From assembly GCA_013396655.1 (NCBI GenBank), contig WBMV01003161.1:240274-304273 (forward strand): 64,000 nucleotides of DNA, in the 5' to 3' direction. Below the pieces are notes generated by a model. It was not told the DNA's origin. It did not search any database and saw only the letters and a program-made list of their open reading frames with translations. The first letter of the stretch is position 1. Every line of letters begins with the position of its first letter. The position numbers and the translations under genes were made by a program. Of the stretch, positions 12,686-26,258 are shown in pieces. This stretch comes from Campylorhamphus procurvoides. Taxonomy: Eukaryota; Chordata; Aves; Passeriformes; Dendrocolaptidae.

Positions 12686-12691
12686 AATAAA
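12686..12691 (+). terminator. Distal + strand poly(A) signal AATAAA
   Basis: AATAAA in gctgaataaagg. It could serve a long PXK 3'UTR or an unrecognised transcript. It lies only about 190 bases before the PDHB signal on the opposite strand. Confidence 0.4.
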
Positions 12692-12859
12692 GGAACTAAT
12701 TTTGCACTGCAAAAACTATAGTTGGAACATGCTGTTGTCAGCCCAGGCGAGGAGTTAAAAGAAATGCACATAAAGTTGAACCATAAAAGCCAAGCATCTG
12801 GACATGCATTTTTTTATGTGGCAGGTAGTAAATTAGTAGGTAATGTTTCCCATCACATA

Positions 12860-13450
12860 CTGAAGAGGATCAGAATCTTTATTTAAGCTCTTGTGCAGAA
12901 GCCATTCTGCACATGTGGAGTGTTCTTCAAACCAAACACAGTTACTGCCTCTTAACCCACACCGTGGGCTGCTACAGTCTCTGTGCAGAGCTGCACTGGC
13001 AGGCAGGGCTTCACCCATCCAGTCTGATCACTCCCTTCTAATAGGCTTTGTGACCATGGGTTCCTACAGCCATGCAGCACTGGAGGCCTGCTCTTCTCTC
13101 TGCAGTTCTGCACTCAAACACTGCTCCAGCTGGTGTGACACAACTCCTCTGGTACTTACAAGCCAAGCAAAAATGGAGGATTTTTTTCTCACTCTGAATT
13201 TAGAACAGGATTTCTCCACAAACAGTAGCACTAGCCCAACTGTACTGTTGAACAAACAAGCATTACCACATTGTTGCATATATGAAGTGTGGCTTAGGGG
13301 GTAACCCCATATATAAATATTTTGGGAGGTCACTATACTTTCCCCACTGTACAAAAGTTCATGTGGCTTATGTAACAGAAGTTATGGATACAACTTGCCC
13401 AACACCAATAATGTTTTGTAAAGCAGGACTTTAAAACACATATTTACAAC
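12860..13450 (-). other. PDHB: PDHB 3'UTR
   Basis: Minus-strand sequence between the PDHB stop codon and about 20 bases past the poly(A) signal at 12878-12883. No coding potential is evident. The exact cleavage point is inferred. Confidence 0.6.
12878..12883 (-). terminator. PDHB: PDHB poly(A) signal AATAAA
   Basis: The plus strand reads tttatt, which is AATAAA on the PDHB strand, about 570 bases after the stop codon. A further tttatt at 12240-12245 could be a rarely used distal site. Confidence 0.55.
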
Positions 13451-16891
<3,441 letters not shown>

Positions 16892-16907
16892 CTTGCCCGT
16901 GTCCTCT

Positions 16908-17049
16908 NNNNNNNNNNNNNNNNNNNNNNNNNNNNNNNNNNNNNNNNNNNNNNNNNNNNNNNNNNNNNNNNNNNNNNNNNNNNNNNNNNNNNNNNNNNNN
17001 NNNNNNNNNNNNNNNNNNNNNNNNNNNNNNNNNNNNNNNNNNNNNNNNN
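16908..17049. other. Assembly gap, 142 N
   Basis: Run of N inside the CpG island, starting 17 bases upstream of the PDHB ATG. It hides the PDHB 5'UTR and probably the start of KCTD6 exon 1. The true length may differ from 142. Confidence 0.99.
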
Positions 17050-17158
17050 CGGGCCGGGCCGGGCAGGGGCGGTGTGCGGGTGGGCTCGGCACAGGCGCTG
17101 CCCCGGCCCTGCTCCCGGCGGGGGGCGATGCCCCGGGGGGGCCCGGCCGGGATCCCTG
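17050..17158 (+). other. KCTD6: Probable KCTD6 5'UTR exon 1 (3' part)
   Basis: GC-rich sequence directly right of the gap, ending at a good donor (cctg|gtgagc at 17159). The next acceptor with known use is the KCTD6 5'UTR exon at 21934. Joining these two is inference from position and splice-site quality; no protein evidence applies. Confidence 0.45.
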
Positions 17159-20100
17159 GTGAGCGTGGGGGGGACCGCGGGCTCTGCCCTGGCCGGGAAG
17201 GGGAGCGGGTCCTCCTGCCCTCGGGGGTCCAGGAGGCAGGGCTGGGACTGTCTTGGGGTGCGGGTGAGGCTGTAGGAACTTGGGGCACTTGCGGGAGGGG
17301 GAGGCAAAATGTTTGGGTTCGTTTCCAGCATCTTTGCTGAATCACTCTGGTCCTGGGGAGAGTTCTCATGCCACGAGCTCGCTGGTTCCTCTGTGATGGA
17401 AATGGACATTCCCCAGCTGCAGACCCTCTCTGGGCTCTCAGAGGGTTTCTGCCTCATCTTGCTGTCGATCCTTGTCTGTGTGCTGAGCCCCATCTGTGTG
17501 TGCAGGGAGGTTGGGTGTTTCTGACACCTGCCCTCCTCCAAAACTGTTTACAGAGACGTGTTTCCACATGGGAACAACACTGATTAGTGTCACAGAAGTA
17601 AAATACGGGGGTAAAACTCAATTATTGTCTCATGTCCTGGAAGCCTGGGTGCCTTGGGTTGGTTCAGCAGGATCAGGCTGGATGTAAGTCTTCCTTTGGC
17701 TCTCTGAGAGGAGGGCTAATCTCATACTGGGCTGGGGGCTCTTCCATCAAGGAGCAATGCAATTAAAATATAAGTTTGGAATCTGGACTTAAAACAGGAT
17801 GTCCTAGAGCTCCTCGGGGGAGGGAAGGAAACTTCAGGAACTTGGAATTTACAGTGAAGCAATTAAACATGAAGGAGTGAAAATGCTGAGTGGCTGGTGT
17901 GAGCCTTTTTCCGTCCTGCCTGAGGTGCAGACTGAATATTAGTAAAAAACAACTCAGGAAAAGCAAGTTAGCATTTAATAAACTCCATTAATAATTATAA
18001 ACTTGACATGTGTAGAAGGTAATGTTTTCTTTAGTGCCAGAAGAGTTGGTAGCTGGCTGTTTGGAGAGCCCTTCTCCTTCTTGCTTGCCTGGTTATGGTA
18101 ACACAGAGCTTGGAGCTCAGAGGTTGCTCTGCAGACTGTTGTCTTGCAGTAGTTTGGTGGAGTACAGTCAGCACTGCTGCTGCTCAGTGTTTGTCAGTTC
18201 AGGTGAGTCACCAATAATTTACAGTAAGAACTTGCCTTTCAAATGTTCTGACTGGCTTGGGAACAGAGAGGTTGTCCAGAGGTTGTCCAGCATAACTGCT
18301 GGAGCTGGAGCCTCCTCTTGCCTTTGGAGATCTAAGTGTGAGAGGCAGGGAGCTCAGGAGGTGGGTGAGTAGCTGAAATGCCAACTGTATGTATCTGTAT
18401 AAGTGGAGCCTTAGCTTGCTCTTTTTTCTTTTTTAAGCTGCCATTGTTAGAATTCCTGCCAGCTCTATATTGACCTAGAAATCAAAGGCAACCCTTGAGG
18501 TTAAACAGCTCATGCTGTAATATTGATACCAAACTGCTTGTGAAAGACTATTGCCACAAGTAAATCCCTTAATTCTTTTGCTGGAAAAAATAGATGAACA
18601 TTTAGAGCAAATCAGATGGTCTGTGCCTCTTGACTTAAAACTGCTGGATATATTTCTGCTCCTCGTACGAGTAACTATGTGTGACATCAGTGCAGTGGTT
18701 TGCAGCCTGTGGCCTCAACCCGATACAATAACTGTAGTCCTAACAGTGCAAACACCTGGCAGTGCTGCTGGCATCCCTTGGCTCGGCCTGAGCCTCTGTG
18801 TGTGCTCATAGATGCAGACATTCACCCGGCTCTTACTTGCTTTCTGTGAATTTCAGCTTGCAAAATGGTTGTGCATTAGCAGCTCTGTGCTGGGAGAAGA
18901 GCCCTGCTGAAGTTAGTGGCACTACCTGTTGCTGCAGTGTTGCTGATAAACAGCCTTATAAGCCTCTGAGTCATAATATATGAAGTAAGAGTGAGCATTT
19001 TATAAATGCAGGTATCCAGTTTGGTGTGTCGAATATAAAATGATGACTTGAGTGTTTTTCTTGCTTCTAACTGTGCCTTTCCAGTTTTGGCTGTGCTTAT
19101 GCTGGGCTGTGGCAGGAGCCACAATGACCATGTCACTGCTGTGTGTCTCCTCCCTGTGCACAGAACAGCGTAATGACAGCAGGACTGTGGCTCCACACCA
19201 TCCATGCACTTCTGCTCCCACCAAAGAGGGACATCCCGTTTGACTTAAACTGTGTCAGCACTTTGTCTGAATTTCATCTTAAATGAGTATTTCTTGTGGT
19301 TATCAAAGGTAGGCTGTCTTGGGATATGGCTGTGTGTCATCCATTATCTGTTGCCTGGACGGGAGTAGCTGCGTTGATGAGGCTGTCCCTGCATATGCAG
19401 AATGTTGTTGTGTGAGACAGGGACCAGAGCTGGAGACTGCCTATCCTGGGGTATGGATGGTGTGTCTGCCCAGCCCCACTGATGATCACTGATTTCCATT
19501 CAGGAAGATTTTTAAAGGCGTATGTTGCAAAGGGCGTATGTCCTCATCCTTACTGTGATGTGGTTTGATAGTCCTTAGCTCAGGTGGTACCCAAACTGAG
19601 CTACTTTAAACTGTGTAGTTGTCCAGAAATTCAGAGCTCCCAGGCTGATGAGGGAACCAGCGGGTAGTTGGGATCACACTCGGACATTTTGGGATGGGCT
19701 CCTGGTATCCTCCCTTTGTGCTGCACATCTCACTCCTGGTTTGCCAGGGAGCTTTGTGTGTGCCTCGTGGTTCTGGGTCCTTACACAAAGATCACTGAGA
19801 TTTCTCGATGCCACTTCTATATTGAGGGCTGGGTTTGTTTCAGATAATTGCTCTCGTAAATTATTCACTCCAGTGTTACACAGCAGTGCTGTGATCAAAG
19901 ATTAGTTCATGCCTTTGCACAGGCATGCAGAGTCATCTGTTTCTCTCCCTGATAAAGTCTTGATTTGTCTGTAGTGTGGGCTTCGAAGCTGACCAAAATA
20001 ACATGATATCCATCGGTTAAAATAACACTGATGGACAACTGTCTGTCTTAGAAATACTGTCTGTCGTAGAAAATTCTGGATGTGTAATTCCAGTTAATTT

Positions 20101-21933
20101 TATTAAGACTGCAGATCTTTTCTGTGATGATTACTAGTGAAGTTTCTGTCTGGCTTCATCATTTCACTTTTAAGTAAATGTCTTTCTTGAGTATCAGGAA
20201 CCTGTACCAGTCTCATATGGTTTCAATGCATGTGCACGTTATCCTGGTCTTGTACTTGACCAGAATAACACCTTGCAAGTGCTGGAATTTAAAAGTCTGG
20301 GCTATTGATAAAAGTTAGTGAGCTGGACTTGAGTGACAATTCCAGATAAAACCTGAATGAATTCACTTCTTGATTTGTGAGCACTTAAAAAAAATAATTA
20401 CAGAGGTTGGCAAAAGAGCTGGCATTCCAGGTTTGTCTGCTGTCAGGGGGGTGTGCTTTAATGTACTTTCTTGAAGCATACTCTGTCTCTAATTTGTAAA
20501 AATCGGATCCTGGTATGACTAGTTCTGTATCTTAGTATTCCTTAGTCTTTTGTTGTCTGACCTCACAATTTTCATACACTGATTTTGCTTTTTGTACTCT
20601 TTAATCCATCTGAGAGGCAGCTGGGGCTGTGCTTGTGCTGCTGGCACCAGAAGGCCTGACCTGCTGGACACTTGTGCCCAGTCTGTGGGTTTGGGCAGGG
20701 GAGCAGAGCCCAGAGAGGTGGGGTGTGCTGCCTTGGTCTGTGTTGAATGAGACCAACCTCATTTGCTAGGAAAGAGAAGGGCAAGTTATCTTTTTGGTTG
20801 GGAATTTACTGTGAACCTTCAGTTGTTTTGGCTTGTGGGGCTCTGGCTTGGCTAAATCTTTGTGTTGCCTTTAGCTGGGTGACTGTGTGTCGAAGTTTGT
20901 TAGTAAAGAGGATGGGAGCAGGAGTCTTGGGAACTGTGTGGTTAAGATGTAAAAATAAACAAAGCTGAGAAGCTGTACCCTACTTAAAACAGGCTGACCT
21001 AATTTTTCAGCAATTCTAGCAGAGAGGCAGGCTCTGGGTAGGGATAAAGGCTTACTGACGACTGGCTTCCTTGTCCTTGCATTGCTTGACATGGTTGACA
21101 GGCCACCATTGGAAAATCAACACTGGGGTCTGAGGTCACTCACTTCCCCCCTTCCCTGAGTTGCACAAGCTGGGCTGCGGATTTGCCTTGTGCTTCTGTG
21201 GACAGTCCCCTTATTATGCAAGTCAACGGTTCAGCATCTTCTGGGAAGTCACAGCAGGAACCTCTTCTCAAATTGCTTTTGTTGGAGTGTGTTGAAAACA
21301 TATTTGGTGTCTTCTGGCTTGTTCCTACAGGGATTGCTTTTGAGAGTAGGTGTCTGGGAAGTCCATTCATACTCTTTTTCTGTAGATTAATGTTCTTGCT
21401 ATCAGCTGTAGTTCTCCATTGCTGAATTATTAATTCTGCAGTGAGAGTTTTTTTTCTTGTAACTGTTCATTGACTTTCATGCTTGATTTATTGTTCTGAA
21501 CAGTTTGAAACTGGAGCAGGGGAATGTTGACTAATAGTAAGGGATCACATGTGTGACCTCAGTGGTGGCTAACTAAACTTTTTTAATTTTAATGGGAAAA
21601 CGACATCTGTTTTTCAAAGTACTCACAGTTTCCCAGGTGAAGAGTAGTCTGTGGATGTGTATTACCCTCAGAGGCACATGGTTTGTTATTCAACAAAACT
21701 GGGATGTTCAGGCAGCCAGTGGAGTGATTACCTGTGTGCTCTGGAGGCAGTCCTATGGGTAGCGTGAAGGGAGAAGGAGGAAAAAGCAGGTTTGCAGATT
21801 CTCCTGCTAATATGGCTTTGTGGCTCCTCTGGCAGAGAGCCTGCCTTTGATTGGAAAGCATTCCCTTTGGTGTTCTTGTAGGTACTGATGGTCTGCAATG
21901 TTTTGTTCTGTTTGTATGTGCTTTTTCCTGCAG
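17159..21933 (+). other. KCTD6: KCTD6 intron 1
   Basis: About 4.8 kb with no recognised exon or mobile element. It contains only short local duplications, for example actgtctgtc twice near 20038-20072. Open frames here are under 120 codons and match no family I know. Confidence 0.6.
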
Positions 21934-22015
21934 GGAGATAAGAGGAGGTGAATCGCGTATCCTTTCAGCGGCCTTCTGTTGAACTTGGAATACCAGAGTT
22001 CAAGCAATTGAACAG
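21934..22015 (+). other. KCTD6: KCTD6 5'UTR part of exon 2
   Basis: Acceptor ctttttcctgcag at 21921-21933 opens the exon whose coding part begins at the ATG at 22016. There is no in-frame ATG between acceptor and start. Confidence 0.7.
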
Positions 22016-22042
22016 ATGGATAATGGAGACTGGGGATATATG
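22016..22042 (+). CDS. KCTD6: KCTD6 coding exon 1 (MDNGDWGYM)
   Basis: 27 bases, nine whole codons, then donor atg|gtgagt. The peptide is identical to the human N-terminus. It is too short to be noticed as an open frame. Confidence 0.95.
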
Positions 22043-23948
22043 GTGAGTGAGTCCGTGCAAGTATGTGCTGTGTGGTACAGCTGGGCTTTCAAGGTCTTGC
22101 AGTAACAATCATTGCAGGTCTGTCTTGTGTAGCTCCAAAGCTTCAGTCATGCGAGAGGGAAAGCTGTGCGTGTTACAACAGCTTTACAACAGCTTTACAA
22201 CAGCTTACTTGCCTTCTCTGGAGTGCTGCACCTTGAGTGCAATTTGTGGGGAGCACCCAGGTTCATGTTTCCTGGGGACAATCAGCCAGGACTGAACTGA
22301 CGCCTGGAACTCACTGTTTTCCTAACACAAAGGCTGAAAATAGTTTGTGTTTCCTGCATATAATTTTAAGGACTTCATAATTCTATTTATGAAGAGAAGT
22401 ATTTTTCCTAGTAAACCTTGCCTCAAACTAGACAAACACATCTTATTTTTCTCCCCTTCTCATTTTGCTGCCATGCATATGTCTTTTTTCTCTGGTTGGC
22501 CACAGTCCTGATTGTTAGGGTTGGTGGCCAGATGGGATTTATGTTGCTTTCTCTCTTGCTTCCTCATGCACTATCTGGAAGCTGGTGCAGACTGATTGGT
22601 GCTCTGCCCCCCTCTTCTATGCAGCATGCTAATTTGTTAATAAATCTCTTTAGAGTTAAAATCTGAAAGTTCTTTCTTTCTTTGCTTGTTTTAATGATGC
22701 CTCTGAACTGGAGCATGGATTATTTTTATTGTGAGCTCTTGGTCCCATGTCTAAACTTGCACTGTCTTCCTCTTTTGAGGGAGAAAAAGAGGCTTAAGAC
22801 TTTTTTGGCTGATTTTTTTTTCCCTTTTTTTTTTTTTTTTGATTTGGTTTTGTTCTAGAATGAGAGACAGATTGTGAAAGTAAGGAACACTGCTGGGCCG
22901 CGTTCAGACTAACTTGTTCTTTAGGAAATCTCTCTGTTCTCATTTCGCCATCTGTAGAATAGGAAAAAACTTGTTGCCCAAATGCAAAACTTGCTTCTGT
23001 GACACTAGCTCAGTTGTTAAGATTTCTAAAGCATTCTGGAAATGTGCGTTCTGCATTTTAAGTATCATCCTGTCTAGATGCCAGTTGTGCCTTGTTGCCA
23101 GGTGCCTTGGATTTGTTCAGGTTTAAACACCCGTTACAGGCTTTGAATAGGAGGAGTGTGATTCTCTCCCAGATTTACTACAGTATTTGCCATGTGTGTC
23201 AGCGAGGTGATCGAATCTTCTTGTGGTGGCTTGATAAACTCTGCAATTTCTCTCTTTCTAGATGACTGATCCAGTCACGCTAAATGTGGGTGGACACATG
23301 TATACGACCTCCCTCACAACTCTAACGAGATATCCTGACTCAATGCTCGGGGCCATGTTCAGGGGAGACTTCCCCACTGCCAGGGACTCTCAGGGCAATT
23401 ACTTTATTGACAGAGATGGACCACTTTTCCGTTATGTTCTTAACTTTTTAAGGACCTCAGAGCTCACTTTGCCACTGGACTTCAAGGAGTTCGACCTCCT
23501 CCGGAAGGAAGCGGACTTCTATCAGATTGAACCGCTAATTCAGTGTCTTAATGACCCGAAGCCACTGTATCCTGTGGATACCTTTGAGGAGGTGGTGGAG
23601 CTGTCCAGCACCCGGAAGCTTTCCAAGTACTCCAACCCGGTGGCTGTCATCATCACGCAGCTCACGATCACAACGAAAGTCCACGCGCTACTGGAAGGCA
23701 TTTCAAACCACTTCACAAAGTGGAACAAGCACATGATGGACACCAGGGACTGCCAGGTCTCCTTCACTTTTGGGCCATGCGACTACCACCAGGAAGTGTC
23801 ACTCCGAGTCCATCTGATGGAGTACATCACAAAGCAAGGCTTCACGATCAGGAACACCAGAGTCCATCACATGAGTGAACGTGCCAATGAAAACACAGTG
23901 GAGCATAACTGGACTTTCTGCAGACTGGCACGGAAAACAGATGACTGA
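22016..23948 (+). CDS. KCTD6: KCTD6, BTB/POZ adaptor of CUL3 ubiquitin ligase
   Basis: Two coding exons, 22016-22042 and 23262-23948, give 714 bases and a 237-residue protein, the same length as human KCTD6. The N-terminus MDNGDWGYM comes from the first exon. The BTB (T1-type) domain, roughly residues 13-110, begins DPVTLNVGGHMYTTSLTTL and includes GNYFIDRDGPLFRYVLNFLR and LLRKEADFYQIEPL. The C-terminal half matches human almost residue for residue and ends HNWTFCRLARKTDD. KCTD6 forms oligomers, recruits CUL3 and is reported to target small ankyrin-1 isoforms in muscle and HDAC1 in Hedgehog signalling. The ATG at 22016 is chosen because the encoded nonapeptide is the human one. The gene is head-to-head with PDHB and tail-to-tail with ACOX2. 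Confidence 0.98.
22173..22205 (+). repeat. 11-bp unit repeated three times
   Basis: The unit ttacaacagct occurs three times head to tail without mismatch, inside KCTD6 intron 2. Confidence 0.95.
22806..22842 (+). repeat. T-rich homopolymer tract
   Basis: Two T runs separated by ccc, followed by gatttggttttg. Low-complexity sequence 420 bases before the main KCTD6 exon. Confidence 0.85.
23262..23948 (+). CDS. KCTD6: KCTD6 main coding exon (BTB domain and C-terminal domain)
   Basis: Acceptor tctctttctag is followed by ATG and 228 codons to TGA at 23946-23948. The exon begins with its own ATG, so it could encode a BTB-complete protein lacking only the first nine residues if transcription began downstream of exon 2. 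Residue 43 of the full protein is Arg in AMFRGDFPTAR, where human has Gly. Confidence 0.98.
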   Translation: MTDPVTLNVGGHMYTTSLTTLTRYPDSMLGAMFRGDFPTARDSQGNYFIDRDGPLFRYVLNFLRTSELTLPLDFKEFDLLRKEADFYQIEPLIQCLNDPKPLYPVDTFEEVVELSSTRKLSKYSNPVAVIITQLTITTKVHALLEGISNHFTKWNKHMMDTRDCQVSFTFGPCDYHQEVSLRVHLMEYITKQGFTIRNTRVHHMSERANENTVEHNWTFCRLARKTDD

Positions 23949-24379
23949 TTCTGATTCCACAGGAGCCACTTCAGTGATTAGCAACTTAATTGGACAGTAT
24001 ACCCAAGGAGTCTGGATTTTGACTACAGCAACAATGTGGGCTTTTTTTATACGACTATTTATTGTTTATCGGTGAGGACTGGAGGAGTTTCGTTCTCTAG
24101 CAGCTCTGTTCTTTTGTCCTGATCAGAAAAAAACCGTGCATGTGCCTGTTCAGTCAAGACACCTTTTTGTTTGAAAGAGGGAGTCCGAAGAATTAGTACA
24201 ATAGGGTATTTTGTGTCATTAACACAATTCTCTGACTCGACTCAAAGTGCTAAAATTACCTCTGTTTAAATGGTTTCTAATCCATCTAATGCTACGACAC
24301 TGGGAGCAAGAAACAAAGAGAATTTAAAATGCAGTTGGGGAGAAGCTGCTATTGTGTAGACTAATTTAGTTTCTAAATC

Positions 24380-24385
24380 AATAAA
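24380..24385 (+). terminator. KCTD6: KCTD6 proximal poly(A) signal
   Basis: AATAAA in aatcaataaacag, 432 bases after the stop codon. Confidence 0.5.
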
Positions 24386-24638
24386 CAGTATTGTAATATT
24401 ATAGGAAAACAACTCCCACCCTTTAAAAGTACTTGATAAGTACAGTTTCTTACAGTTATGACAACTGTTTCTTTCTATGCATATAAATCAAGCAACCAAA
24501 TATTATCTGTAGCCATGGAAATATGATTAGAAGTATTTATATTGGATTCTAAATACAAAATGTCCCTGTGGTAGAATTCATATTTTTAATGCCTGGTGCA
24601 ATATTATTCCCAAGTGTAATGCCTGCCAGCAAGAAGCT

Positions 24639-24644
24639 AATAAA
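24639..24644 (+). terminator. KCTD6: KCTD6 distal poly(A) signal
   Basis: AATAAA in agctaataaaaatg, followed by the T/GT-rich stretch tgttttgtgttttctttttgtc, the usual downstream element. This is the likelier main site. Confidence 0.65.
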
Positions 24645-24665
24645 AATGTGAAATACAGAATACTG

Positions 24666-25559
24666 TTTTGTGTTTTCTTTTTGTCTTTTAGAACTTTCAT
24701 ACTTAAGAAAACAAACTCAACCAAACAAAAACCTCCACCCAAACCCTGTGTTTCTGTGCTGCAGAGTACTTCTCTAGTAGGGCCCATTTTCCTCCATTAC
24801 TGATGTAATTTGTTCCTTTTTGTGTTAATCAGTTGATTCAAATGTCCTCATTATAGACAAAGCTTGTGTTCTAAAAACTGCTTTAGACTAATAGAAAGAT
24901 GGCAAATATTTGGACTGGCTAAAGGGGTAGGGATGGAGGGAACACAGAACCTAAATACTGTAGCTGCTAAATAGTGTTACCTGGTTCGTCAGCACTTTAT
25001 CTAGTTTCTTTATATAGAGTGCTGTTTCTGGTGATGTTCAAGTCAAGGCACTCAAGTTTTGTGGCTTTACTCCACATAGAAATTTCTGCTTATCCTGGGC
25101 ACTTTGTCATAGTTATGAATGGAATTTCTAGTTATGTTCTAACTTGCATGCTGCTGGGAGTAAGAGAGTTGATACCTGTTTTGCGGAGTGAGTCCTGTTC
25201 TCCCATGAAGTTCTTGTCCATTCCATCTCTCACTCTAAAGGCCTGTCTCAGAGGTGTATTTCTCTATCATATTTTGTCTCTCCCTGTTTATAAATTGCAG
25301 GTTTTTGACTTAGGTAATAAGAGGCAGCAACAAGAGCTTTATACTTCCTATCAGAGAGGGAAGAGAAGCAGAACTTCTGAAACCCAGGAAAAGCAGTTCT
25401 TTCTTTCTTGCAACACGTGGTAAGAAATATCTGTGCTAACTGGCATTGAATTATAATCACAAGATGTTCTTTGCAGCACTTCATTTACCAGCAAATTAAT
25501 GACTGGCCTGGATCAGCCTGCCCTTTCCATAATTATGAAGTATAATAATTAGAGAAGCG
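24666..25559. other. Tail-to-tail spacer between KCTD6 and ACOX2
   Basis: About 0.9 kb with no recognised gene. A 149-codon + strand open frame at 24974-25423 has no domain I recognise. Confidence 0.6.
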
Positions 25560-26195
25560 CTATTGCAAATAATACACTTTATTGGAGACCAAGATTTATA
25601 GAAAGACAGTGTGAGCGGCCCTATTAATGGGAAGGTAAATTCTACAGACTAGAGCTGGCATCAGCTTTGTCTGAATCTTCATTTGGCAGGAATTGTCCAA
25701 ACAGATATACTTTCTAATATATTTTTTAATCAAAGAGAACAAGTTGTTCTTAAAAACCAAGGATCATAATTTTACCTTCACTAGATTTTTCAGTAAAGTT
25801 GATTGTTTTGGGTTTTTTTTGAAGGCACCGTGTAGTTACAACACACTGAGAAGAGGGTTCATAGTGTGGTGGTGGGTTTTTTTTCCCCCTTAATCATCAT
25901 AATGGATTTAGAAAAAGAGTAAGGAAGCTAAATGACAGAGCTTTGATGCTGTCAGGACACTCCAGGTTAGAAAACAGTGAACCCTGGACCATTCCTGAAT
26001 TGCCTCATAGCAGTGGATACCACTCAGCGCTGCTTGGCGTCTGTCTAATTGCAAATGGCTGGCTGAGAATCTTTCATACTTGTAACTGCAAGTAAGCAAC
26101 TGATTATTAATTCTGATTAGTCATTACTGATGCTTCGTAAATGTACTGCACAAAGAACAGGAGGAAATGTGTGCCCTTCACTTGGAACACGGTCT
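25560..26195 (-). other. ACOX2: ACOX2 3'UTR
   Basis: Minus-strand sequence between the ACOX2 stop codon and just past the poly(A) signal at 25578-25583. The endpoint is inferred. Confidence 0.6.
25578..25583 (-). terminator. ACOX2: ACOX2 poly(A) signal AATAAA
   Basis: The plus strand reads tttatt in acactttattgg, AATAAA on the ACOX2 strand, about 615 bases after the stop codon. Confidence 0.6.
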
Positions 26196-26258
26196 TCATA
26201 ATTTTGATAGTGTGTTGTGAAGAAGTGGCTTCAAATACCTCTCGTAGGCTGGGCTCAT
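26196..26258 (-). CDS. ACOX2: ACOX2 coding exon 14 (terminal, ends SKL)
   Basis: 20 codons and [23 protein letters not shown], after acceptor tttgaacag. The last three residues form the canonical PTS1 read by PEX5. Between the SPTN of the previous exon and PAYERYL, human has two residues more. Confidence 0.96.
   Translation of the reverse strand: MSPAYERYLKPLLHNTLSKL

Larger units (their letters stand above)
22043..23261 (+). other. KCTD6: KCTD6 intron 2
   Basis: A 1.2-kb intron. It holds an exact threefold 11-base repeat (22173-22205) and a long T-rich run (about 22806-22842). No coding potential was seen. Confidence 0.85.
23949..24665 (+). other. KCTD6: KCTD6 3'UTR
   Basis: AT-rich sequence from the stop codon to about 20 bases past the second AATAAA. 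An earlier AATAAA at 24380-24385 would give a 3'UTR of about 450 bases. Confidence 0.65.

Noticed and set aside
23540..23767. Antisense frame inside KCTD6
   Set aside because: Shadow of a strongly conserved coding exon.
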